Source: Cristatella mucedo
Lineage: Eukaryota > Bryozoa > Phylactolaemata > Cristatellidae
DNA length: 64,000 nucleotides
Direction: 5' to 3'
NCBI GenBank assembly: GCA_009760855.2
Contig: WPIO01000085.1
Coordinates: forward strand, 897,001-961,000
Positions within the stretch are counted from its first letter, which is position 1. Every line of letters starts with the position of its first letter. Below, piece by piece: positions 39,191 to 51,767 of this stretch. The position numbers and the translations under genes were made by a program. The notes below the pieces were generated by a model, which searched no databases, was not told the origin of the DNA, and saw nothing but the letters and a program-made list of their open reading frames with translations.

Positions 39191-39784
39191 AGTTCTCTAA
39201 GGGTACTATTCAGATTCATTATTGTTATCCTCTTGGAAAATTGTAGGAAGCATTATGTTTCGAGCCGAAGGTGCGTGCGTCTCATTCGAACGGAAACACA
39301 TTTTGTTGTTCATGCTTGGTCAAAAGAGCCTGAGGCCATCGCTCACAGCGGCAGCCGCTAGCCTCCTCCACTCACGTCACGTGTCGTCGCTCTCCTGTCT
39401 GCAATTGTCGCCTGCTTATCTCCTCTAAAAATAGATCGGATCTTTCAGAAATTGTCGCCGTCCCTCTGGAAGCCGACGGAAGCGGAGGTGGAGCTCTCGC
39501 GTGTGACGAGAGCGAGCCTCTCTAGCCGCCTTTATTGAGTATAGTTTCATTAAAAGAGAAATGGTGGTTGGCCGGATGCTTGTGGATAACCACCTTTCAG
39601 AGTCTGCGGCCATGCTCCGTCAACTTCCGGTCTCATCGATCCGCCATAGCCCGAGCTAGAGCCGACGGCGAGCGATTGGATTTCGAGTCGTCTGCAGCTG
39701 CAGCTGCAGCTGTGGCGTGGGAACGCAATCGATTGGCCAGCCGCAGTCGAGGTGACTCTCGATTCGCGAATCGAGGGGCCAATT

Positions 39785-39858
<74 letters not shown>
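39785..39858. repeat. (GA)n microsatellite
   Basis: About 36 GA units, 140 bases upstream of the signal-peptide exon at 39996. Confidence 0.95.
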
Positions 39859-39860
<2 letters not shown>

Positions 39861-39995
39861 TTGCGTCCAATCGCGATTGTCCGTCACAGATACTCGAACA
39901 CGAGCGACCGCCGACGGCGGTAGGGCCACAGCCGAACACTCGACGTACCGGCGAGGCTTCGCCACCGAAAGGCCGGACGCGCCTCGAAGGCAGGA

Positions 39996-40071
39996 ATGGA
40001 AACCCGGATCGACATGCGGCTCGTCGCTGTCGTCGTTGGAGTGGCTCTGATCCTGATCGCTCTCTTGCCCG
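39996..40071 (+). CDS. Signal-peptide exon, probable first exon of the PAN/mucin-like gene
   Basis: ATG at 39996 (or Met7 at 40014) is followed by a run of Val, Ala, Leu and Ile ending LLP, then donor gtgagc in phase 1. The phase and the Ala created at the junction fit the acceptor at 51768. The 11.7-kb gap is filled with SINE and L2 insertions. The link to the next exon is inferred; the signal peptide at 32215 has the same phase but is better used by the repeat-tail gene. Confidence 0.5.
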
Positions 40072-40804
40072 GTGAGCTTGCCCGACAAAGCTCGCGTGCA
40101 CAAAGTCGCGAAGTCGCCGCGAAAACCGAAGAAGAAGGTTCGCTCTCGGCCGAGGCAGCGGAGCAGCCGCGATTCTGGCAACGAGCGTGTTGACACAGCT
40201 GTGTCTGTCGCTCAACTGTGTCTCCTTCTCGTCTGCGCAAGCCGCCGTGCGAGATCTGCTCGTGATGATCGCCGCACGATCGAGCGTCTCGTCTTCGCGA
40301 GCCGCTCGCTTTGCCGCCGCCGCCGTGTTCCGTCTGCTCGGCGATGGCGTCTCTATTCCCTCGCCTCCTTCATCGTGCAAACAAAAAAGTGCACGTCGCA
40401 TTCACGGGCAGTCGAAGTAAATTCAACTAGACAGCACTCTCCAGACATCCAGCGTCGACGTGCTCGCCGCGAGCGACCTTGACGTCGACGGACGCATTCA
40501 ATCGCATCAGCCGGACGCAATTAAAGACGCTGGCCAGCCCGCCCACCCTCCCGCTTTTCATGCGAGCCTGCAGAGTCCAGCCATCCCGTATCTATTTGGT
40601 GCAGTAGATTAATAGTTAAGGTGCAGCTTCCGGTTCAGGTGCAGTGTTTTGGTTCGAGACGCGTCGTCTCCAAATTGAAGACGAATCGATGGAGCGAAAC
40701 GTACGACGGAAGAAGAGGTTTGAAATCTTAAGCCGAAATGTTATCTTTAATTCGTTTTACAGGAAAAACCCCCAGATTTAAGATTTTAACAAAGAGTGAT
40801 CAGC

Positions 40805-40944
40805 TAGCTGAACCAACCGCCTCATTTTTATAGCGGTAGTAGAGCAGTAGCGACAATCACCCCCGAACAGCAGCGGGAGGGGGGATAAACTATCACCTAC
40901 CACAGGACTCGAACCCACGACCTGGGTCGCGAATGGAATTTATC
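40805..40944 (-). mobile_element. SINE family A
   Basis: gaaccaaccgcctcatttttatagcggtagtagagc, then acaggactcgaacccacgacc (B box on the complement). Abuts a minus-strand L2-B fragment. Confidence 0.7.
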
Positions 40945-41310
40945 TCCGTCTGTAACTCCACAAAGACTTTGTGGTTGTTACGCAGGAGAGTTTTGTATAG
41001 CGCAATCACCGCCTAAGCGGCTTTCGGTATGCATTCGGTAGCCAAAAGACTTCCCCTCAAGCAAATAAGAGAAAGTGAGAAGCATAGCTGAGTCAGGAGG
41101 GCAGTTGAGGTAGTGACTAGCATGGATGTAGCAGCTCAGAACGGCTGGAAAGGATGTGCCATAGTTGGAAGCACGAGAGTAACAGTCGTTGCGAAAGTAA
41201 GAACTGTGGAAGTGAGTTCCGAAGTCTAGGACCTGCAGAGCAAAAGCTTCTGTCGCCAACGGTCTTTTAGCGTAGAAATGGAACGGCTAATTTATTGTCC
41301 ACGCAGGATC
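40945..41310 (-). mobile_element. L2-B LINE 3' fragment, head-to-head with the main copy
   Basis: Complement encodes the last part of the L2-B ORF (to CAIQNSPA) and its UTR. It lies next to a minus-strand SINE on the left and directly abuts the plus-strand L2-B copy on the right. Confidence 0.85.
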
Positions 41311-43880
41311 TCATTTCTTGACTGTCTGGAGAATCTTGGTTTGGCCCAACACGTTAATCATAGCACCCACGTCGGTGGCCACATTCTAGATCTCGTGATC
41401 ACTAAGGATGTCCTCCCCCCACTGACTTTGTGGTGTGCCCACTGACCCTCTCAGATCATTGTTCGGTCTCGTTTACTGTTCCTGCTCCCTCGTACGTACA
41501 GGGCAATGTCGAATTTGCCAAACGATGTAACTTACAAAGCATTGACTTGGACAAGTTTTTGAAATCTGTTTGTGATGCAGGCCTTCTTGATCTGCACTCA
41601 GACTCGACCGGCAGCCTCGATACCCTCACAGATGCGATGAACATGACACTCAGAAGTGCTCTTGACAAGCATGCTCCCGTTCGCTCTATCCGTGTTCAAA
41701 GTCGTCGAGATTGCTTTCAATTTACAAAAAAAACTCCTTAAGATGCGCCGTGTTAAGCGCAGGCTGGAACGTCGTTTCAAGAAATCGGGGTCTGAGGCAG
41801 ACCTAATCAATTTTAAAGACTTCTTTCGAGTTTACACACGAAAGCTTATGAAAACCAGGGCTTCTTTTTTCATTAGAAAACTGAATTCCTGCCAGTCGGA
41901 CACTAAACAAATTTATAAGACAGTAATCCATTTACTGGCCAATGCTGTTAGGTCTGACTCCCCAGATATTAAGGGCTCAGCCGAAAAGTTTTCAGCATTC
42001 TTTACTGAAAAAATTGTGCACATTCGTGCCTCTATTAAGCCCCCTCCGCCCAAAGCAACCACCGTTCCTCAACCTGTGATCTTTCTTAAAAGGTTCTCTG
42101 ATGTTTCTGCCTGGGATGTGGCTGCCTTAATAAGGTCTAGCAAAAAGAGCTCGTCTCCTGAAGACCCTATACCTTCATGTCTGTGGTCTTCACTTGCAGA
42201 CCAACTTAGCCCTGCCATAACCAAGATTTTTAATGCTTCTTTGGGAAAAGGGGTCGTTCCCAAGTCCTTCAAATCGGCAATCGTTAGACCTATTCTTAAA
42301 AAGCCTGGATTAGACACAGAGGTCCTAGCAAACTATCGTCCAGTTTCCCTTCTTCCGTTCTTATCAAAGATTCTTGAAAAAATTGTTGCTAAGCAGCTAG
42401 TTAAACATATTGAAAATAATGGAATGTCAGAAACATTTCAATCAGGGTTCAATAGGCAGCACTCTACTGAAACTGCTCTCCTCCGTGTTAACAATGACAT
42501 TCTACGTGGCAACGACGACGGGAATGTCACTGCCTTAGCTCTGCTAGATCTGTCTGCTGCCTTCGACACCATTGATCACGAAGTTCTGCTTGAACGACTG
42601 AGAACAACGATCGGTCTGGCAGACGAAGCACTGGCGTGGTTTAAATCATACTTGTCTGATCGTGTTCAATCCGTGTCGTGTGGGGGTCAGGTCTCAGACA
42701 TGAGAAGGGTCACCTGTGGAGTCCCTCAAGGGTCTGTACTCGGTCCCTTACTGTTCTCCGTTTATACGCAACCTCTGGGAAAAGTGATTAAGGCCCATGG
42801 AATAGGATATCACTTCTATGCTGACGATACTCAGTTGTATTTGTCATTTAAACCGTCGGAATCTGCTGCAGCAACTGAGAAACTGAATGCTTGCCTTGCC
42901 GATATTCGATCCTGGATGTCGGAAAACTTCCTGAAATTAAATGACGATAAAACCGAACTGCTTCTCATAGGACACCCTAAGCGTGTGGCTGGATTAAAAG
43001 GCTTTGCTGTTCTAATAGGTGATGCTATTGTGCGACCTTCACCACGTGCTCGTAATCTAGGTGTCGTGTTCGACAGCTGCCTCAATTTCAAAAGCTTCAT
43101 TCAGAAGACTGCCTCTACAGCTAGCCATCACATCCGATCCCTATCCAAGATTAGAAGCTGTCTCCCACAGTGGCTTGTAAAAAATTTAACTAGCTCTTTA
43201 GTTCTGTCTCGGCTTGATTATTGTAATTCCCTTTTGGCTGGGCTACCAAAGAAAGCTATTATGCCACCACAGCGGACTATGAATATGGCTGCAAGGCTGG
43301 TCTTCAAGTCCCAGCGGTTTGAGCACGTGTCACCTTTGCTAAAAGAGCTAGGATGGTTGCCGGTTGAGCAATGGATACAGAGCAAAGTTCGTAAGCTGAC
43401 CCACAAGGCCCGCCACGGCTTGGCTCCTTCGTACCTAGCTGAACTGCTGCATCAGTTTCAGCCTGTTCGCGCCCTCAGGTCCTGTGTGGACAATAAATTA
43501 GCTGTCCAATTCCTCCGCTTACAGACAGTTGGCGACCGAAGCTTTAGCTCTGCAGGTCCTAGACTGTGGAACTCGCTTCCACAATTCTTACGCAACGACA
43601 TCTACTCTCCAACTGCCGACTATGGCACATCTTTTTCAGCGGTCCTGAACTGCTACTTCTATGCTACTCACTACCTCAACTGCTCTCCTAACTCTACTAT
43701 GCTTCCCACTTTCTGTTTGTTGCGTGAGACGAAGTCTGTTGGGTACCGAATGCGTACCGAAAGCCGCTTAGGCTGTGAGTGCGCTATACAAAACTGTCCT
43801 GCGTAACACCCACATGGTCTTTATGACTTTGTGGAGTTACTGACGGAGATACATTACATTAAATTACATTAAATTACATC
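41311..43880 (+). mobile_element. L2/CR1-type LINE, family B, most intact copy, 5' truncated
   Basis: Carries the end of an endonuclease domain (GGHILDLVIT at about 41380), then a frame from 41656 to 43806 with the reverse transcriptase core: FQSGFNRQHSTETALL, LLDLSAAFDTIDH, GVPQGSVLGPLLF, the catalytic YADD box in YHFYADDTQLYLSF, and LKLNDDKTELLLIG. Frame breaks near 41420 and 41710 split endonuclease from reverse transcriptase, so the copy is dead as it stands. The 3' end is a short UTR and an ATTACATTAAATTACATT tail. Confidence 0.9.
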
Positions 43881-44222
43881 TGAGGGTACGAGGAGGCTGA
43901 AATTGATGCAGTAGTTCAGTTAGGTAGAAAGTAGCAAAGCCGTGGCCTTGGCCTTGTGTGTCAGCGCAAGAACTTTAAGAAGTTCGAGCACTTTGCCGTT
44001 TGGACTCGGACGCAAGGGCTATTCAGTCGTTCGAGCGCTCTGCTGGTAATACGCGATGCCCCCTCGTACGATGCACGTGTGCCGCGAGCTCGTTCCATCG
44101 CAATTCAGAAACCACTTATCCCGGCAGCCATAATAGAGAACAATACCGATCGCCTTTCCACTACGAGCTGCCTCAAAGCCACAATTAATTCAGAAACAAA
44201 AGTGGTGTTTTCGCGGCGGCGG

Positions 44223-44331
44223 ATTCGATTTCCGCAGCCAGCGGGCAAGCAAGTGCATCGACCGCTGCGGAAATCGAATTGTCGTCGACCCGAAGGCGCG
44301 TCTCGCTCGCGTCCCGAGACGCGCCTTCGGG
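44223..44331. repeat. Two consecutive perfect hairpins
   Basis: First: attcgatttccgcag (44223-44237) with 44265-44279, 27-base loop. Second: cccgaaggcgcgtctcg (44289-44305) with 44315-44331, 9-base loop. Confidence 0.9.
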
Positions 44332-44479
44332 ATTGGCTGCTGCTCGCGCTGCAGGCGGCTAGCAACGGGTCTCGATTCTCTCGACGTCCGTTCTGTTTTG
44401 ATTCGTCGTCGTTGGCCGCCACGGGGCGCCTCATGCTGTCTCAATGACCTCTACGTCTCCTCTTTGTCAAGAAAGCTCG

Positions 44480-47075
44480 AAGCAGCTAGGGGAGCGGTTT
44501 CTGATCAGTTGTCAGTCTGACAGACGATGGGCGAGAGAAGACGCAGGAAAAAGGAGACGCAGGAGAAGACCAAGGAAAAAAACTTGAGCAACTTCCGCCC
44601 AGTCTCCCTTCTGCTGAGCGAGTTTCGGCCGACCAGCTGAACCCTTCCATCGGAGCTTCAGGCCTACCAAATAAGACAAAAGAATGCATACATTAAAATT
44701 AAAATAAGCAAAAGAAATTGTCGAATCACAGATGTACAATCCAAAGATGCTGATGCCGAGATCAGCAATCTCCTCAACCACTCCCAGGTTAGCTCCTTAC
44801 CTGATGATCCTTGTGATGATCTAGCCGATCGCTTCTCTCGATTCTTTGTCCAGAAGATAGACAAGATCAGGAGTCCATCATTGCGATGGCAGCATCTCCC
44901 TATAATGTTGTCCCCAGATTCCTTGCAGCACCTCAATGGCTACATTCAAGCAGATCACTAGTGACCTCGTCCTGAAGTTCATATCCCAATCAAAGAAGAC
45001 AGCCAGTCCTTTGGACCCTATTCCCACCGTCCTGTTTCTACGTTGCATTGATATGCTGCTGCCATGCATAACTAGCATAATATTTCATCAGCCTCTGATC
45101 CTGTCCCAGCGCCTTTCAAAAAAAGCTGTAGTCGGGCCTCTGCTCAAGAAAGCGACACTAGACCAAGAGAACTTGAGCAACTTCCGCCCAGTTTTCCTTC
45201 CACCGTTCCATTCAAAGGCACTGGAGCGAGTCGTGGCAGACCAGCTGAACTCATATATTGAAACTTCAAACCTTGCTGCAAGTTCCAGTCTGGTTTTAGA
45301 GCCAATCGCTCTACAGAGTCAGCATTGTTTCGGGTGTACAGCGACCTACTTGGGAATGCAGACATGAATAGAGTATCTCTTCTGCTTGCTTTACTCGATC
45401 CGTCGGCAGCTTTTGCTACTATCAACCACCAAGTACTCTCGAGCGCCTCTCATCTCGCCTGGGCATCACTGAGACAGCACTACGATGGTTCAGGTCCTAT
45501 CTGTTGTGTAACTGTGGCGTCGGCGGCTGCTGCTCTCGCGGAGTCTCGCGGAGGCACGAGCGCGGACGTGAGCGGATAACGAGAGGTCGACGAATCGCCG
45601 AAGCGGTCAAATGGATGCATGCATTGGCCGCAGGTGCGGAGTGCATTAGTATCAGGGCGCTGCGCCAATTACAACACCAGCTTGCATCCGGCGAGCCCAA
45701 CATATCTCAGAGGGAGACTAAAGAGCACTGATGATACAAATGGTCAAGGATCATCCAAGGAATCACTGAAGTGCGGTGCACTCCAGGGCTCTGTGCTTGG
45801 CTCCATCTCTCTCTCTTTCGGATGTGAGGTAATCGATAGGAAGTGATGTCGTAATGCAACTTCGACGTTCACGAAAGAAAACCCTAGATGTTGAGATTGG
45901 CACCGACTACAAGTGCGTCATTGCACAGGCCGGAAGATCGGCAAGCGGCGGTTTACCGAAGTTGAGACGGGATGCACGGATCAACTTCAACGATGTTGCT
46001 GCATCTGTTGTCTTTGACAACACCACAAACAGACCCACACTTTTTATGGTTGCCACTCACAATCCGGGCGATCTTTCACTTCCATGCAGATGAAACTCAG
46101 TTGCACCTTTGCTTTGATCCCTCCCAGCCCTCCAGCGCGTCGAATTCTCCCGACTCCCTTGCTGCGTGTATTGATGACATCCGCACATGGATGGCAGCAA
46201 ACTTTCTCAAAGTGAAAAACCGTAAAACCAACTTACTAACTCTAGGCAAGCCAAGTGCAATTCAGAACTTGGAAAACTTGATGCTCAAAATCGGCTCTGC
46301 CAGCATAGCTTCAATCGCATCTGCACGAAATCGAGGTCCTGTTTCCAAGTGACCTTTCACGTGATAACCACCTCAGCTCCACAGGCAAGTCTGCCTCATT
46401 TCAGCTGCATAACATTGCTAAAACCCGGGCTTGCTTAGACAGGGATACTACTTCTAAGTTGGTCCATGCATTTGTGACGTCCCGTTTCGGATTCTGAAAC
46501 TCACTGCTTGCAGGTCTACCGCAATCAGGCGCTTAAAATTTTTACTGCACCAGTTTCAGCCTCTTTGCGCCCTCAGGTCCTGTGTGGACAATAAATTAGC
46601 TGTTCTATTCCCCCGCTTAAAAACCGTTGGCGACAGAAGCTTTAGCTCTGCAGGTCCTAGACTGTGGAACTCACTTCCACAATTCTTACGCAATGACAAC
46701 TACTCTCCTGCTGCCAACTATGGCTCATCCTTTTCAGCGGTCCTGAGCTGCTACTTCCATGCTACACACTACCTCAACTGCTCTCCTGACTCTGTTCTGC
46801 TTCCCACTTTCTGTTTGTTGCGTGAGACGAAGTCTGTTGGCTACCGAATGCGTACCGAAAGCCGCTTAGGCTGTGAGTGCGCTATACAAAACTCTCCTGC
46901 GTAACACCCACATGGTCTTTATGACTTTGTGGAGTTACAGACGGAGATACATTACATTACCGAATGCGTACCGAAAGCCGCTTAGGCTATGAGCGCGATA
47001 CACAAAGCTCTCCTGTGTAACACACACATAGTCTTGATGACTTTGTAGATTACAGACGGAGATACATTACATTAA
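44480..47075 (+). mobile_element. Degenerate, chimeric L2 element
   Basis: Broken reverse-transcriptase pieces of an L2-A-like element (SNFRPV, LDPSAAFATINH, GALQGSVLGS, FHADETQLHLCF, then FVTSR), with stops, frameshifts and an unrelated insert at about 45510-45720. At about 46540 it switches to an L2-B 3' end (46560-46960), followed by a second partial L2-B tail. Confidence 0.8.
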
Positions 47076-47089
47076 ATTGCAGTTAGATG

Positions 47090-47690
47090 CAAAACACTGC
47101 AGCTATGCTGTGACCCCTCACAGTGGCCACGTGACACCGATTCTCGCCAACCTGCACTGGCCCCCAATCAAGAAGCGAATTGACTTCAAGGTTCTGTCAC
47201 TCACTTGCAGGTTCCTTAACTATCTTGCTACAGCCTCATTACCAAAGCTAATTCTTAATCAGGCTAGTCATCTGACTAACCGCTCTTCCGAGTTACCTCG
47301 CTTAGCTGTACCTTGAACAATTTCAAATCTTGTGGATACCACGCCTGGTGGTTTTTAAGCTCCCAAAGCCGGGAAGTCATTCCCGACTGATGTCGCAAAA
47401 TCCCCCGACGAAATTTTAAAAGAAGCTACAATTACGTGGCTTCCTCGAAGCATTTGTTTGGTCATTGTACGTTGTGCTCTATGTGATTTTGTACGCAGAT
47501 ACTGGGCAAGCTACCAATAACTATCTATATCATGCATGTTTAGACTGCGCATTTTACAGCTAGCCATACGGCCATGCTTACGGTGTAGCATACGTAAAAG
47601 GGCTTAGAAAGAGATTAAGTTCTCTGTGGACGCTCTACAAATGAATTCTAATAATATAAACAATAATTATTATTATAATACATTCGTCCA
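47090..47690 (+). mobile_element. L2-A LINE 3' fragment, diverged
   Basis: Encodes HVTPILANLHWPPIKKRIDF, followed by a decayed UTR and the shared tail at about 47600-47690, with AT-rich ending. Confidence 0.8.
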
Positions 47691-47969
47691 GTCGTTCCTC
47701 TGCGCCACCCCGGGCATTGAAGGATCATATCGAGCCATTCGAGGAGAATATCAATACTGATCTCCAGTTAGTGCCAAGCATTGGAATCAGCAATTCAATT
47801 ATTGCGCAGAGTCAAGAGCCCTACGCGTCCGAAAGTGAGCACGCTTTGAATTACGGACGGAAATGAGTACAGGACTCAAATCAACTATAAGGCAATAAAT
47901 AGAAGCGAATGCTGTCCCAGCGAATGCCCGATTCGATTTTCAGGTGGAGGTGGCTCATTGAACGATGTC

Positions 47970-48124
47970 TCCATATTGGCTTATTCATTGTGTTTGTTTT
48001 TCAAGCATGATTTTACTTACTATTCTATTGCGTATCACTTTGCAGCAAATGTAAAGCGCCTAGAAAGAGATTAAGTTCTCTGAGGGCGCTTTATCAAGTG
48101 CAATATTATTATTATTATTATTAT
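47970..48124 (+). mobile_element. L2-A-type 3' UTR and tail
   Basis: UTR from about 47970, shared tail at 48050-48105, (ATT)n to 48124. Confidence 0.75.
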
Positions 48125-48903
48125 AGAGGTCGCACGAGCAAGCAGACGACGACGCCGGCCCATTTTCCGCGTACGTCACAAGGTCGGAGAACGGATGGCG
48201 ATATTGTAGCAAGATGGAGAAAAAAAGCCCGAAACGCTTTGTAATCACTGTAGAAGCGCCTCGCGATCGCCTCTTCGTGAGAAGCTTTTCACAATCGCCC
48301 GTAGAGATCCTAGCGAAAGTAAGTGGATCAAAAATGAGTAGCGCACACGAGTTCAAGCGGTTGCCTCGCTTGAGGGAAATAGACGACGTCGAGCCGCAGC
48401 AGATGATCTCGTCTGTCCGACAGCTCGACGTCACGCTTTGACGTCTCTGCGCGCGCATGCGCTTTTCAGGCTGCACAGCTGCGTGCGTTTCTCAGGCTGC
48501 GTAGCTGGCGGGTAGCGGCTAGTTGCAGCTGGCCGTCGGTTTTGGCGCAAGCTAGCTGCAGCGCCGTCTACCGGCCTTACCGTGCTTGCATTTAGCATTG
48601 AGCGACCAGCGGCACCAAAGGAAATATCGATCGCCACTGCACTAAGCCTACGACGAGGATCTCGCAAACGAAAACGCAAAGCAGTTTGTTCGCAGTAATC
48701 GATGTGCACCCAGTTTCCGCCGAGTCTTTTGAATGTCCGCAGGGCGCGAGCCGTTGCAGCGCGTTCACCTGACAGCTCGTAGCCTCGTAGCTTCCGGAGA
48801 ACGTTGCCAATCGAAAGCTGCTTATATTGCTGTGCCCAGTGCTCAAGGCCAAGTTGTGCTGCTGCAGGTTGCGGCTGATCACTACGGGGAACGCGAAAAG
48901 GAA

Positions 48904-49420
48904 ATAATAATGATAATACATTGCTATAGCGCCCACGGAGAACTCAATCTCTTTCTTGGCACTTTACATTTGCTGCAATTAAATGAGGATGATTGAATGG
49001 TTAATGTTAGCTCAATGACAGCAAGCATAACATGATTAGAAGTGACACTCACTGGGTCACCAGGGAAATGTGGCTAGTGGCAGCATGCGTAGTGTCAGAG
49101 CGAACAAGCACGAAAAGGACGAATCACGTAGACCCACTAAATTCTGCCATAAATATATGCGTTTCTAGTTTTTTTTTAATTTGGTCAAGTCAGGGGATAT
49201 CGTGACGCAAGCTGGAAGTGAGTTCCAGGCTTTGGGAGCATACGAACTAAAGGCGAGGTCTCCAAAGGATTTGAGGTTCGTACGAGGTATAGGTAAACGA
49301 GTAGATTCCGAAAAGTGGGTGCTATACTGCTTAGCCTGGCGGGGAGGGGGGTGGTAGATCTGATAAGTAGGCTGGAGCCAAAGAATGAAGGGAGTTACAA
49401 ATGAGTTTCTTTAAGGTTCT
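48904..49420 (-). mobile_element. L2-A LINE 3' fragment
   Basis: Complement reads the L2-A ORF end (GTACGAACCTCAAATCCTTTGG) into the UTR and the shared tail at 48904-48970. Confidence 0.85.
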
Positions 49421-51284
49421 GTCCCTTCATTCTCCTTTCTCGTCGACGAGCGAGACTAACGGCGATTCTTAAAACCAATTGCAGGGCAACTCAATGTTTG
49501 AGCCGTCGACAATGTAAGCTACGAAGCCATTAGGATGCCTTGCCGTTAGAGTTGTATGTATGCATCTTCAGATTGTCGCAATTTTGTGCTACCATCCTCA
49601 CGAGAGCGCAGCACCTATATTTCAACTTGCTTTCGCTAAATTGTAGCGTCGAATCCGTCGCCTGCATTTTTCAACTCTTGTCACTCTTGTCGATCAGTAT
49701 TACCCGCTCTGGATAGCCATCTCATTCTAAATGAACACGAGCGAGACCGGCGTCGAGCGCTGCTGCCTGTCATGCTGGAAAATGTGGAGCGAATGCATAG
49801 CGGTCGTTTACTACGCAAGCAAACCGAGCCACTACTGCCTTCTTACTTCCGGCCTTGGACGGATTAGCGACGACGAGAGCGCCGCCATCTTTGTCAGCAG
49901 CTGTAAGTTTCTTGTCCCTGATGCTGCTATTCCAGGAGGTCGTACGAGCCTCTGTCCAGGACACTAGCCGCCGCATCTATTCGGACGGAAAAATTTCGGC
50001 GAAGAAGCCGCGCGCACTCGCCGTGCAGAGTTCACTGCCCTTTCGAACGCTGGCAAAAAGTGTACGCACAACGACGTGGCGCACCCCATCCTTACTAAAA
50101 CAGTCACCTCGCCTCCTCCCCCCGAGTCTTAACCGAGGGGGGTAAGGTACTTTCACTTGAAGGCCAGGTCGTTAGTTCAAGTCCTGCAGCAAGCTATTTA
50201 ATTTTTTTAATAGCGTATGATGTACTGTGCAATGTATAAGAACGAACAAGCGAGCGGCTGCATTCCCGACGCGCGAGCTTCACTCGAAAGATTCTCGTCG
50301 CTGATTAGCGTCAACGCTATCATACTCTAATTTACTATTAAATACTAGCACACTATTAATAATACACTGTTAGCTTATGTAGGTTATTTGTACATTATAA
50401 TGATTAATTAAATATAACTATATATTACATTGACGAGCGTCAACGCACGTCTAGTCCGCATGAATACCATTGGCGCGTACTTCAGCCCAACCGAAGCGAC
50501 GTTGATTCGGCGGTTCAGGCGGTCCTCGTGCCGGCTGATCGCGTGCCGGCACGCGATGGCGTGCGGTCCTCCTGCCGGCTCGCAGCAGACCCGATTTCAT
50601 AATACGACTTCGCGTCGACGTCGGTAGGAACGGGGACGAGCGCAGTGGATCCAGGCGTGAATCCAGAGCTCCGGGCGAGCGTATAAAAATGCACTTGACA
50701 GTGCACTTCGATCGTCGGGCGAAGTCGCTCGACAGTCGACAATCGGGGTGCGACATGTTCGGTTCCTAGTCGTCTGGTTCAGCGAGTTTTTACGAATCGA
50801 ATTCACCTGCGCACGTCACACTTTTTTTTATGACGACGAAGAAGCGGATTCATGCTAAGGTAAGATCGGTGAGAAAGATTAGCGGGCGATAGACTCTATT
50901 CGCGACTGGCTGAGGCAAAAATGAAGGCAAAAAAGGCAAAAAAGGCAAAAGTGAAGATGAAAAAAGCGTGAACTCGGGTGTACATTTTTAATTAACGCTC
51001 TTATTGAATTTCGATGCTGAGCTGCTGCCATTGCGTCTACTGCTGAGAGAGAAAACGACTCATCAGCTCATCAGCCGCACGTTTGCCGGGCATGGGGGAT
51101 CACGTGCTGATCACGTGCGACCGATCACGTGGCTGTGGTCGCGTGAGGATGATCCCAGAGCGGCCCCCCAGCAGCGTTTATTCGATGGTACCCCTGAACC
51201 ACCCGTTCTCCTTATTCAAGTCGTTTACCTATTAAAATGTTTAAATATCATAATAAATGTTTCCAGTCGCTTAGCATTAATCGC
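49421..51284. other. Gene-less stretch between L2 copies
   Basis: A possible short first exon (ATG 49731, donor-like gtaagt at 49903) is the only coding hint; its peptide is Cys-rich but unfamiliar. A degenerate SINE-like B box (gttagttcaagtcctgc) lies at about 50171. AT-rich at 50.2-50.45 kb. Confidence 0.4.
50519..50580. repeat. 20-bp perfect palindrome flanked by an 18-bp direct repeat
   Basis: atcgcgtgccggcacgcgat at 50538-50557, between gcggtcctcgtgccggct and gcggtcctcctgccggct. Confidence 0.85.
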
Positions 51285-51758
51285 TACCTAGCAGAACTAC
51301 TTTCAAGCCAGATCGCAGGCATTGTACATCGCACGACCCTTACCCTTCTTACTCGAGCCGTTTGACTGTGCCTCGAAACGACCTCACGTTCTCTGGGTGC
51401 CGTGCCTTTAGTTCGCGTGCTCCCGAAAGCCTGGAGCTCGTCGACGTCACGACACACCCTGACTTGACCGCAATTAATCCGATCGGGCGGCCAGGCGCCG
51501 CCCGTTAGCCGTTATCCGTCAGCTCGGCAATACCGCGGGAAACTACAAACGCACTTTCCATTCGAAACATTTCCTGGATCCATGTGAACTGTCCTGTGAG
51601 CGTTCTTATGCATGCTGGCACTGTGCACGCTACGTCTGACCATATTGACGCGCTTCCCCTAGCAGCACTTGTTAAGTGCTAAAAGAAGAGCTAAAGTTCT
51701 CTTTGGGCCCTATGCAAGTGCAATGCATTATTATTGCTATTATTGTTACTGCTATTAT
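51285..51758 (+). mobile_element. L2-A LINE 3' fragment, tail abutting an exon
   Basis: Diverged end of L2 ORF2 and UTR (cctgacttgacc, gcatgctggcactgtgcac), then the shared tail at 51680-51758 with interrupted ATT repeats. The splice acceptor of the exon at 51768 follows within nine bases. Confidence 0.75.
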
Positions 51759-51767
51759 CGCATGCAG

